Part shown: in pieces, positions 1 through 12,100 of the stretch
Position numbering within the stretch: the first letter of the stretch is position 1
How the letters are laid out: each line of letters opens with the position of its first letter
Source: Bicyclus anynana
Lineage: Eukaryota > Arthropoda > Insecta > Lepidoptera > Nymphalidae
DNA length: 64,000 nucleotides
Direction of reading: 5' to 3'
Assembly (NCBI RefSeq): GCF_947172395.1
Contig: NC_069083.1
Location: forward strand, 7,348,501 to 7,412,500
Position numbers and translations under genes: made by a program
The notes under the pieces: model-generated
Databases searched by the model: none
The model's input: the letters and a program-made list of their open reading frames with translations, nothing else
What the model was told of the DNA's origin: nothing

Positions 1-122
1 CCATACTATAGCAAGGTTACACAGACAGACAAGGGTTCTTAATAGTAAAAAAATATTAACTTTTTTTATATGTACACAAAAATAGACTTTGATAGTTAAT
101 TTTGATATTTTTCTTTTTTCAG

Positions 123-3100
123 AATTCTCACCCTGCTCCTGAGAAATTCCAGGAATTGTTGGAACAGAACCCTCATGTGTTCTACCCCACCAGAACTGCC
201 AAATCCCTCATGAACCATTGGCAACTCCTGAAACAGTATCAGCTTCTGCCTGATCAAACTGTACAACCCTTGCCTAAAGGTACATTACTTTTTAAAACAT
301 TATATTTCTTAAGAATTACCAAATTTATTGTAACTACAAGTAATATTATAAAAAAGAAAGATTTGATTTTTGGTTGTTCCCTGATTCCCAAGGGAAACTG
401 TGTGTGTAAAAAACGTGGGGGACTGTTATTTGTAATTTAGATGGTTTTGTTGTTTATGCTTATCAAGCGAAACATATTATGCTTGTAATTAAATTTGAGG
501 ATTATTGTTTTAAAATTTTCCCTGCAATTCAAATTTTTATTGCATTTAATACATTATATATTATGACTTAATTTTTAGGCCAAGGTGACAATGTGATGAC
601 ATTCTCAGACGCTGAGGAAACAATGAATGACTCAGAACTGCCAGACTATAAAGAAGATGGTATTGATGTTGAAATGCATCTTGCAGACAGGTAATGGATT
701 TGTCTTTGTTTGTGTGTTTTTAATTAAGTCAAGTCAAGGTGTCAAACTAAATGATTATTAATTTTCTAGAAAATATACAAAAATTATATGCTTAAACACT
801 ACTTTCCATAACTGTATTGTGTCTTGATATCTAATAATTATATTTTTTTGCCGATTCATAATAAATTCCGAAATGACTACTTTATATAGATACTGAGCAG
901 ATTGGAAAGGTTAGACAGAGGATTAGAGAGAGATTTTTGTACTGTATCAGTCTTCTCTAGCTAAATTCATCTACAGGCGCGTTGCCTCCCTCACCTCTCT
1001 CGGCTTCTCAGTCGCCATACCTCGTACCCTTGTACTGTATCAGTCCTCACAAGCTAAATTCATCTACAGGCGCGTTGCCTCCCTTACCTCGGCCCCGTCA
1101 GTCGCCATACCTCGTAGCCTTGTACTATATCAGTCCTCACTAGCTAAATTCATCTACAGGCGCCTTGCCTCCCTTTCCTCTCTCGGCCCCTTCAGTCTCC
1201 ATACCTCGTACCCTTGTACTGTATCAGTCCTCACTAGCTAAATTCATCTAAAGGCGCGTTGCATCCCTCACCTCTCTCGGCCCCCTCAATCGCCATAATT
1301 CTTACCATTGTACTGTATCAGTCCTCACTAGCTAAATTCATCTACAGGCGCGTTGCCTCCCTCACCCCGTTTGGCCCCCTCAGTCGCCATACCTCGTACC
1401 CTTGTACTGTATCAGTCCTCACTAGCTAAATTCATCTACAGGCGCGTTGCCTCCTTCACCTCTCTCGGCCCCCTCAGTCGCCATACCTCTTACCATTGTA
1501 CTGTATCAGTCCTCACTAGCTAAATTCATCTACAGGCGCGTTGCCTCCCTCACCTCTCTCGGCCCCCTCAGTCGCCATACCTCGTACCCTTGTACTGCAC
1601 AAACATTGGCTCTTAAGAAATTATGCCAATAACTGGAATTACTGTTGTTACTGTTGTTGTGTATTAACAAAGAGTTGTTATCTAATAAAGAGTGGAGAAG
1701 AAAGACATTCGCCTGCTGGAGAACTCGCTGTCGCGCTGGCAAGTGCTGGTGCAGTCTGTGGCGGGCGGCGGGCTGGAGCTCGACAAGAACACGCTGGCGG
1801 TGCTGCGCGGCCGCCTCGTTCGCTACCTCATGAGGTCCAGGGAGGTAGGTGTACACAATATTGTGTGATGCGAGTGTCATGTATTTATTAGTACGCAAGT
1901 ATAGTATAGTTATACGAGGGCGGTTCAAATATGATCGAGACAAATGGCAACTCGGACAGTCATGTCCTCATGCATACCTCCGACTGCTTCTTTCAGAGCT
2001 CCGAATATGTGGTAGTCTCAAGGTGATAAGTCTGGGCTATAGGGGGGGTGTTCCAGTACCTCCTACGCTAAATTCGATATTGTATCGAGCGTGGGACGCG
2101 CGGTATGAGGACCCGCGTAATCCTAGAGAAGAATTGCACACCGTACTGGAATGTTCCTTCGTCCCGAGCGAAGAATGGGTTTCACGTGTGTTTTCAGAAG
2201 GTTAGTTAGGTTAGGTTAGGTTAGGAAAGGAAGTTAAGTTATCCGCACATTAAAGGATCTTTCAACGTCTGCAGTCGTGTCTATCGATGTGTAGCTAAGT
2301 TGCATGACTAGGATAGGGAATGTAGTCGAAATCGAGGAGGACTACAGCAATGGGCGTTGGACATAGAAAGACTACTCCGGAAAGCGTATCCATCCACCAA
2401 ATATATGTTTACAGAATGTTTTTTTAAATCAAATAATTGAAGCTGTTTGCTGTTTTGAAGTGAAACTTCTTTAGGCCAGATTGACTTTAGGAGTAAGTTG
2501 GTGTGAATGTGTTAGGAAAATTGTAATTGGGCAATACGTGCTGCCATCTACAGGCATAGTGAAACGGTGTCTGTTATTTTAAACTACCGGTAGATGGCGT
2601 TCTTAGAGAAATTTGAAGCAATCTTTTTTGTTCAAGAACCTGAGTGCCTATAGTATGCGCGTTATCATCTGAGTCGTCCGGTCATAAAAGTCAAAAAAGA
2701 TAGGAATGTGCAGCGCGCCTACCTGTGCACCCTAATTATCGATAAACGGCTACCTGCGCACGTGCTAATGATGAGTCAATAATGATTTGGACGATTCTGA
2801 TTGGTCGGTTTCTAATGTAATTGCATTGCGTATTTTTTTTGCTATAAATGTGTTTACTGCAATTAAATAAATACATTCATGTGTTACTCGTTGCGCACTA
2901 TGGATACTTTATTTTCTAACGTTGATCTGAAGAAATTACATGGCGATATTAGCCCTCAAGCTCGAACACTGATTCACAACGTATTCCTGTTTCTCAATGA
3001 ATTGAAAAGTGATCCGAATAAAGTGGCTTCTCTAAATTTCAACAAACCACGTGAAATGGCCGCATTTGTTTGTGGTGTGAGCAGAGCGACAGTGGACCGA

Positions 3101-6100
3101 ATCAAGACGGAAGTATTTAGTTAATAATTATATAATATGAAATATGTATTATATTAAATCAAATATTGTTAATTTTTTTAATTTTGTGAACAAGATACGA
3201 TAATAAACTTTACTTATCGATAATATGTCTTTCATTGTTACACCCTTCACTAGACGGCTCCATAAGACCCATAAGTGCAAGCGAGATAGATATAGAGAAA
3301 TGATTTATGGCCCTAAGACTCAGTTGTTAACGATAGTAGTATAGTTGCAGTTTTCATACTGTGTGGTGACGTAAACGCGAAATTCTAAGGGTGTGAAACA
3401 GCGCCATCTGTCACTAACACTACTGCACAACTGTTCCAATTCCATATAAATTCGCGTTTACGTTTACGCGATTGTCACGGTATAAAAACATTGAAAACTC
3501 CCACTAGGCAGTTGTGATACAGTTATGCCTGAGGCTCATAGCCTGGTGTTTTGTTTTCTATTTGAAAAAAGTTTTTACCTCAGTCGTGTACTGACTGACT
3601 ACAGCACACTCGTTATATATAAACATGACCAATATTCCACTTTTCGTCTGAAACTAAGGCAATAGCTTGTGTTATGTTAAATAGTCTAACGGACGAGGGT
3701 CGAACCCAAAACTACCCTAACATGGAACTATTGATGCTTAAAACTTTGTTTTTTTTTTAGTTGTAAATAAATAAAACTAAATTGTAGAACATACAATTAG
3801 TGTAGTTGTGTTTGTTAGAAACTAGGGAACGCCCGCGACTTCGTCCGCGTTTTGATCCTTTTACTATATCCTTGCCAAATTTCATTTTTCTATGTTTAAC
3901 GACTAAATTCAAAAATCATTTATTTCAAGTAAGCTCAGTTTACAAGCATTTTTGATACGCCAGTTGACTATTTGTAAAGATTCTACCACCGGTTCGGAAG
4001 GCACCTGTGCTGAGAAGAAACCGGCAAGAAATTCAACAGTTGCTCTTTAAAAAAATCATACAATATGGTTAGGCTATCGAGATAATGTATAGTTATTTAG
4101 ATTATATTTATTTCTATAATTATAATTTATAATTTCTTAATTAGCACCGGCCTATCCACTCAGGTGGTACATTAATTTTTTTATAAATTATATCTGTCGT
4201 AAGTAAAAAAAAGCCTATTGTCGTTGTTTTAATAATAATGAAGCAATTTCCGTGCTCGCGGAAAAACAATGACTTTATTACGCTTTATCTGCATAATATA
4301 ACCATTTGCTTAACTTCAAAGATAAATCGTATCAATGTAATAAACGCGAAAGAATTTGAGGATTAATGTTTACTACTCTATATGTTATGGAGCGTGATAG
4401 CCCAGTGGATAGGACCTCTGCCTTCGATACGGAGGGCGTAGGGTTCGAATCCGGTCCGGGGCATGCACCTCCAACTTTTCAGTTATGTGCATTTTAAGAA
4501 ATTAAGTATCACGTGTCTCAAATGATGAAGGATAAATATCGTAAGGAAACCTGCATTTCTCAGAATTTTCTTAGTTCTCTATGTGAATGTAGTCTACCAA
4601 TCCGCATTGGGCCAGCGTGGTGGACTATAAGCCTGATCCCTCTCATTCTGAGAAGAGACTCGTGCTCAACAGTGAGCCGAATATGGGTTATTAGTAATGA
4701 TGATGCCTTAATTTGCTTACTACTCTTTTAAAAAAAAATACTGAACATATTTTAATGAATTTTGACATATTAACAGGCTATACTTCTATACTTACAATGA
4801 CGAAAGATTTGGTTGTTTGTTTGTATGTTTTGAATAGGCTCTGAAACTACTGAACCGATTTGAAAAATTCGTTCACTGTTGGGATGCTACACTGTCCACG
4901 AGTGCTATACGCTATATTTTGCCTCCGTATTCCTACGGGAACGGGAACCACGCGGGTGAAATCGCGCGGCGTCTGATAGTGATTTACTTTCTCGAAAAGA
5001 GCGACGAATCTATAGTAGTATAATAGATCTCTATGTCAGTCAGTCAGTCACCTTTGAGTTATATACAACGTGTCCCAAAATTCAACGATAAGCGGGCGCC
5101 AAAAGATTGACCTGCTCATGAGCACTTAAGGAAAAATAATAAAAAAAATATACCTAAATTTTTTTTTTAGTTACAAAATAAATTTTAAAATTCTTTGAAA
5201 ATTTACACCTTGTATGATATTTTGAACTACCGCAGCTACAATTTCTTAAATATGCTTAAGATTTTTTTTGTATCGGAACCTAAGTAGTACTACTATTCAC
5301 CACAACTCTTAAAAACACCACAATGCCCGCAGTTTTTACACAAAAAAAAATCAAAATATTTTTTTTCCCTCAAATTTTTAAAGATTTTTACTTTCAGTCT
5401 ACTTTGACTCATGGTCTTGCAAAAAAAAGTATGAACACCGCTATGGCAAGTTATTTTCAAAGTTGACGCAACTAATCAAGATTTCAAAATAGTATAATAC
5501 CCTAGGATAACTAGTCACAAAAAAAAATATGCGTACCATTTGTAAACAAGAACCAAATTTCTTAATTGTTCTTGTTGTTAGTAATAAATTTTACTATGTT
5601 CCAAAAATGTGTTTGTTATTTTAATTACACAACATTAAAGTAAATGTTCGAATTGTTTTCCACCGGCATTAATACAGGCACGACATCGCCTTAAAAACGA
5701 CCGTTTTTAAGGCGATGTCGGGTGATCGGGGTGGCCATAGGATAGGACCAAGTCGCCCGATCCAACGCCCCGGATACTCGTGGTCTAGGTATTGTCTCAC
5801 AGGACGAGCGTAGTGAGCTGGGCAACCATCATTTTGATACCACATATTTTGAAGGTCGCTTAGGGGGACGTCTTCTAGTAATTCTTGCAAATCATTTTGT
5901 AAAAAGTTCAAATAACTGTCCCCATCTAAGTTTCCTTGTAATTCAAAAGGCCCAATCACTTTTCCATTTAAAATGCCCGTCCATAAGTTGACCTTAAATT
6001 GATATTGGGATTTGTCTTCTCTCATCAGGTGCGGATTCTCATTGCTCCAGCTGTGTAGGTTGTGAAGATTTAAATAGCCATCTTTCTTGCAGGTTGTTTC

Positions 6101-9100
6101 ATCCGACCATAGTACTTTATCCAAGAACTGAGGATCTTCCCGATGCTTTTGAAGCATCACTCGGCAAAATGCGATCCGCAGTGGATAGTCCCGTGATAGT
6201 AACGTTTGTACACGTCTGTAATGATATGGATGTAGCCGATGACGTTTTAGTATTCGATGTGCTGAACTTTTTGGGATTCCCGTAGCTGCTTCTATGGCAC
6301 GCACTGAGGTAGTTGAATCAATGTTTATTTCATTGAGAACTTCTTCATCGCATTCCGATCTAGGTCTTCCAGCGTTTCTTCTAGCTGACGGCAAACGACC
6401 CTCCGAAAACGCTTGATGCACATTCATAAATACCCGATAATCTGGATATCTTTGAGCGTTTGGGTACCTTTCTCGATACAATCTGCTAGCAGCGTTAGCA
6501 TTGCACCGACATTCTCCATAAATGAGATGCATGTTAGCGTATTCCATCGGCGTGTATGGTTGCGGCATGATAACGCTAAACAGTCCAAAATACACCAAAA
6601 GTCCAATTCACAAAACACAGGCACAGTCCAAAATAATGCCAGGTCAGTTCAGTTTGCAGATCACTTAAGTCCAGTCCAAAATGCAAAGCCAAAAGTCGTT
6701 AGTACGAGAGCCACGTCAATTGAATACGGAAAGTTGCGCAGTAAACAAAGGAGCAGAGCGTACTGACTTGCTGGGAACAGGATTTTCTTTACCTGCATCA
6801 TTGTCATTCAACAAAGAACATCTGTCTATCCCTCTCTAACGTATACTTATCGCTATCTTTCTCTCTCTCTCTCTCTCTTATTTTTAAATGTTATCGTTCG
6901 TTCCATTAAAATTCTAGGAAATTGCAACGTATGACTCACATCATTTTGTGCATAAAGTAAAAGTGATTTCTAGGAGCAAAAACATTTTAGAAATTTAGTT
7001 CTTGTTTACAAATGGTACGCATATTTTTTTTTTGCGACTAGTTATCCTAGGGTATTATACTATTTTGAAATCTTGATTAGTTGCGTCAACTTTGAAAATA
7101 ACTTGCCATAGCGGTGTTCATACTTTTTTTTGCAAGACCATGAGTCAAAGTAGACTGAAAGTAAAAATCTTTAAAAATTTGAGGGAAAAAAAATATTTTG
7201 ATATTTTTTTGTGTAAAAACTGCGGGCATTGTGGTGTTTTTAAGAGTTGTGGTGAATAGTAGTACTACTTAGGTTCCGATACAAAAAAAATCTTAAGCAT
7301 ATTTAAGAAATTGTAGCTGCGGTAGTTCAAAATATCATACAAGGTGTAAATTTTCAAAGAATTTTAAAATTTATTTTGTAACTAAAAAAAAAATTTAGGT
7401 ATATTTTTTTTATTATTTTTCCTTAAGTGCTCATGAGCAGGTCAATCTTTTGGCGCCCGCTTATCGTTGAATTTTGGGACACGTTGTATATTTAGATGAA
7501 TCGAAAACCAACCTAAAACAGAGTAACAATTCGTGTGGCATGCAAAGAAACACGTTCTACAAAGTAGAACGTGTTTCTGTCCTGTGCTTTTCCAGCAACC
7601 ATAGGCCTAGATGTTAAGTCTCATAACCCTGATGTTATCACATCGGTAACCATATTCTTTAGTTATGAACAGAGCAGTGGTACTTGGCGGTATTTGTCAA
7701 GTTGTCTTAGTGGTACTTGGTGGTCTTGATTCCCCGGCCGAGTTGTCTTTAAAAAACTCTACTACGAGTCTACTACTATCCTTTTTTCCTACTAAACTTA
7801 CTAATATTATAAACGCGAAAGTATGTATGGATGTTTGTTACTCTTAACTTGCACCGTTTTGGCTAAAATTTGAAATGGAAATAGATTTTACTCTGCATTA
7901 ACACATAGGCTACATGTCATCCAGGAAAAATCCATGGTTCCCGAGGGATTCGTGCTAAATTTCCGCTAGTAAATACTAATTCTATTAAGTTGTGAAATTT
8001 AGTTTAACAAACTGACATTACATTTATTTTATTGTTATTTTTAGTTTCAATTTATCATCCAACTGTCGACGTAGTGCTCGTAATTAATTGGGGCAGTGTC
8101 CCATTGTCTCTGTGTCATTGCCAGTGTGTTATGTTGTGCGCGTGTAGCCATGGTGATAACAAACTTTGAACACATGTTCCTAGTACAGCTATAAAGCAAC
8201 CCCCTTAAGAGAAGACTGCATTTTGAAATATAGTTTGAGATCTTTTTATATTTAAGTAGTAACTACATTCATCATCATCATCATCATTATCAACCCATAT
8301 TCGGCTCACTGCTTAGCTCGAGTCTCCTCTCAGAATGAGAGACGTTAGGCCAATAGTCCACCACGCTGGCCCAATGCGGATTGGCAGACTTCACACACGC
8401 AGAGTATTTTTTTAATTATCTGGTGTGCAGGTTTCCTCACGATGTTTTTCCTTCACCGTTTGAGACACGTGATATTTAATTTCTTAAAACGCACACAACT
8501 GAAAAGTTGGAGGTGCATGCCCCGGACTGGAACCTACGCTCTCCGGAAGCAGAGGTCATATCCTATCCTAGGCTATTACGTCTCTCAACTAACTACATTA
8601 CTTAATACAAAAGGAAATTATCAAAAACTGTATGGAAGTCCCAGAGTGTCCAGAAATTTGTCCAAAAATGAAATGTTATTATTTACATTCTATGTAACAA
8701 AGCTACAAGTAGCAATGCAGTCGCAGATAATAATTATGAATGTTCAAGTTGTTTTTTTTTTGTCGTGGGGCTACGACACTAGAAACACTAGAAACTCGCT
8801 TGTATAAGGTCTGTTTTCCTTAGCTCACTCCACTGAACTATTCATTAAAAAGCCACTATAATCATTAAAAAGTTCAGTTATCATTCTGGTAAACATTTGT
8901 CAGACCCAGTGGTCGTGTACTTTGACCTCAGCTGGACGCTGCATTACTTCTCCCCGTTACCCATTGGCGGGACAACTTCTATGAGACCTTAACTTAGCGA
9001 TCTATATCTATATCTATGAACGAGAAGTTTGACATGTTACCTTTAACGGCTTTACAATCGAACGAATCATCAAAGTACGAGTACATAAATTGGTAACATT

Positions 9101-12100
9101 ATTAATCTACGTCATAGTTCATTTTTCTTGACGTTAATCGTTTTAGTTTATTTACATAAACGATAGGAATTTCATCTTATTATTATAATTATTATATAAA
9201 TCAAGGATTTAAATCTACTTTATTTCATATTGCACATTTTCGGTAGCTGTTTTTATTAGCAAAGTGTCTATTTAAGTTCTCGTAGGAATACGGGGATAAT
9301 ATATAGCCTTCCTCGATACATCTACAGAGGAAGGCTATCTAAATCTATGGATCCAAGAGCAAGGCTTATACGTATAGTTCAACATTTCTATGCGAACGAT
9401 GTCGCGGGCGTCCGCTAATTCTTTTATAAAAGTAAGGCCTCAAACGTGATGAAAACTCGTTTTTCATCGAATCTCGAAAAAATTGTATATAATCTATTTT
9501 CTATCGCCATCATCATCATATCAGCCGATGGACGTCCATTGCAGGACATGGGCCTTTTGTAAAGACTTCCAAACATCACGATATTGAGCCGCCTGCATCC
9601 AGCGAATCCCTGCGACTCGCTTGATGTCGTCAGTCCACCTGATGGGGGGTCGACCAACACTGCGCTTTGTAGTGCAGGGTCGCCATTCCATCACCTTGGG
9701 ACCCCCACCACGCTGGCCCAATGTGGATTGGCACACATAACACACCCAGAGAACTAAGAAAATTCTCTGGCATGCAGGTTTCCTTACGATGTTTTCCTTC
9801 ACCGTTTGAGACACGTGATATCCACACCCACACGCTCCGGAATCGGAGGCAGAGGTCATATCCACCGGGCTATCACACGTGGTCTAGTGTGTAAGTGTGT
9901 GTAGTAGTAGTGTGGTGTAAAAACTATATATAGTTAAATACATAATGTAAGTTAACACAAAATTGTGCATGTGTGCGCTCAGTGGAGTCGCTAAATTCGG
10001 ATCACTTTTTCGGTGATTTCTACAAAATCCTATATATAGTTTAAAATAAGCATTGTCTACCATCATTAACCAACCATATACTCGCTTATATCCAAGTTAT
10101 AAGTGAGAATTAAAAAAAAACGATTTCAATCCGACTGTTTTGTAACAAAACCAACACGTGTACCAAGTACAAAGTCAATGTTATTGTTGTTTTAAAACAC
10201 ATCGAGCTACCGGCCCATAAATACCAGTTTCACTTTTACACGCCCACTGCATGTTGAAAGTGAACGTGCAGTGTTGGCATGAGGCTGAAATCAATAATTT
10301 CATCGAGGATCCATATTGAAATCGGTTCGGCGATGTATATGTGTGTCACGGACTAACCGAGTCAGGGGCGTCAATTATCCACTGTTGCACGAGTATTTAT
10401 TACTCGCTGTTATTATGCACTTTTTTTTTGTAGGATTTTGTTTAATTGATGCCTGCGACTCTGTTTGCGAACAGTTTGGTAGTTTTTAAACCGTAATAAG
10501 GGTGCGAGGGTAATAAACCGTATGTCTGCAAATGCGCACTGAAAGAGAAAAAGAGAATATTGCAAACTTTGGAGTTTTTCGAAATTTTCAATTTTATGTT
10601 ATTACTAACAGTCCTTAAAAGAGGCCTATGTTCAGCAGCAGTTCAAAGACCGTTTGCCTTCGCCTTCGCCTTGCCCTGTTTGTTTTTGAGTCAAAAGTAA
10701 TTGATTGCCCCTTTGCTGTTGACAGATTGGTCTGATGTTTAGTACACACCTCTAATTCTGATGACATTACAATTTAATATATTCAGTCTAAAATGGCTAT
10801 GTGTGTAAATCCAAAATGGCTGTCGCCACGGTACATATTTTTTCACAATTCTCTCATTATGTGTATCAAATCTAGTACAGTAGAGTACGAATATGTCGAA
10901 AATATGATGGATTATATTTTTTTCAAGGGTTATTTATTGAGGAGTTAAATTGCAACAAACAACTAACTGATGTGTTTCGATCTGAAGGGTATGGTTGTTG
11001 TCACAATGAGGCACTTTCGCCTTAGGTTGATGGAAAAAAGGTAGCACTATATTCCTCGCGAAGTGCTACTGTTTTAGGTATGGCGATGGCTATGCACTTA
11101 CTACTACTACTGTACATTTGAATGTCTGGCGTATAGTCCAGTAATTTTAGGCATTTTATACCCCAATCTGGGGAAAAATTCCTAGTGAGCTGAATTTTTG
11201 TATACACCTTTATTACGGCGTTATTATGAAGTTGTGAAAAATCGACATCGATATCGTGCCGGCTAAAAAAATTACAGAGGTCAAAAGGTCACGAAAATCA
11301 GTTTTTTGCAAATATTTCGCGACCTATTGCTCGGACGTCAATAGAGGTCATTATAAAAATTGTTCCTCATAAAATTGTCTACAAAAAATGTCTCTTATAG
11401 TTTTTCTGTAAAATTAACGGTTTTCCGATCATAGCGCTGAGAAAGCGGCAAGAATGCACTCACATATGGTATTGTATACCGTACACCAAGGCGTAAACTC
11501 TATTGCTTTTTAGTAATGTTTGTAAATGTCTCTAAATCTTTTATTTTACATTTAGATGTTTCCAGAAAGATATATTTATCGTATAGGTTTTTAGTAAGAC
11601 GTACTATATCTCATTCTAATGACCTTCAATGGCAGATGTTTCGTATTTCATTGTTCCGAGACCCGTCCCTTTATACCTGCTACTGCCAGTTAGACTGAGT
11701 ATACTCATAGCACGCACTCAAATACTTGATCAATCTACATCAATTTTTTTCAAAAAACCAGGAAAAAACAATGCTGAAACAAAAATATACTCGACTGATA
11801 GCCTCAACAAGTATCCACATTGCAAAAAAAATATTCTGTTTCTGCATGCCATGACCGGATGCGATACAACTTCAGCACTTTTTGGGAAAGGAAAATTGAA
11901 AGTCATGAAGATGTTTGAAAAAAGACCCGATTTAAACAATTGTACAGAAATATTCCAACAAGAAAATTGCTCTCGAGATGTCATTGTCAATACTGGAATA
12001 CATTTTCTACTAGCTGTATACGGTGCTCCAAAATCAGAAAATTCAATTGATAATTACAGATAAAAGCTACAGCTTTGCTAAATTAACAAGACAAAGTACA

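Larger units (their letters stand above)
5062..7490 (-). mobile_element. Mariner-like transposon with terminal inverted repeats of about 505 bp
   Basis: The first about 505 bp (5062-5568) return almost unchanged in inverted form at about 6984-7490, from TATACAACGTGTCCCAAAAT at the edge to AACAAGAA inside. TA dinucleotides at both edges are the expected target duplication. The interior holds a transposase gene on the minus strand. Such long terminal repeats are unusual for mariner-type elements but known in some lineages. The near identity of the two arms argues for a fairly recent insertion. Confidence 0.9.

Noticed and set aside
940..1592. Regular repeats that could suggest a CRISPR array
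   Set aside because: Units are head-to-tail with no unique spacers, and the DNA is an insect intron; it is a minisatellite.
1530..1943. Open frames of 116-137 codons on both strands
   Set aside because: They arise from the 94-bp repeat and the antisense of GC-rich MCRS1 exon 3.
4396..4452. tRNA gene (A and B boxes)
   Set aside because: There is no cloverleaf or paired acceptor, and the sequence recurs with the same 250-bp body and target duplications, so it is a SINE head.
9521..9865. 114-codon minus-strand frame as one protein
   Set aside because: It is a chimera of a truncated SINE and the RTE C-terminus, not a gene.
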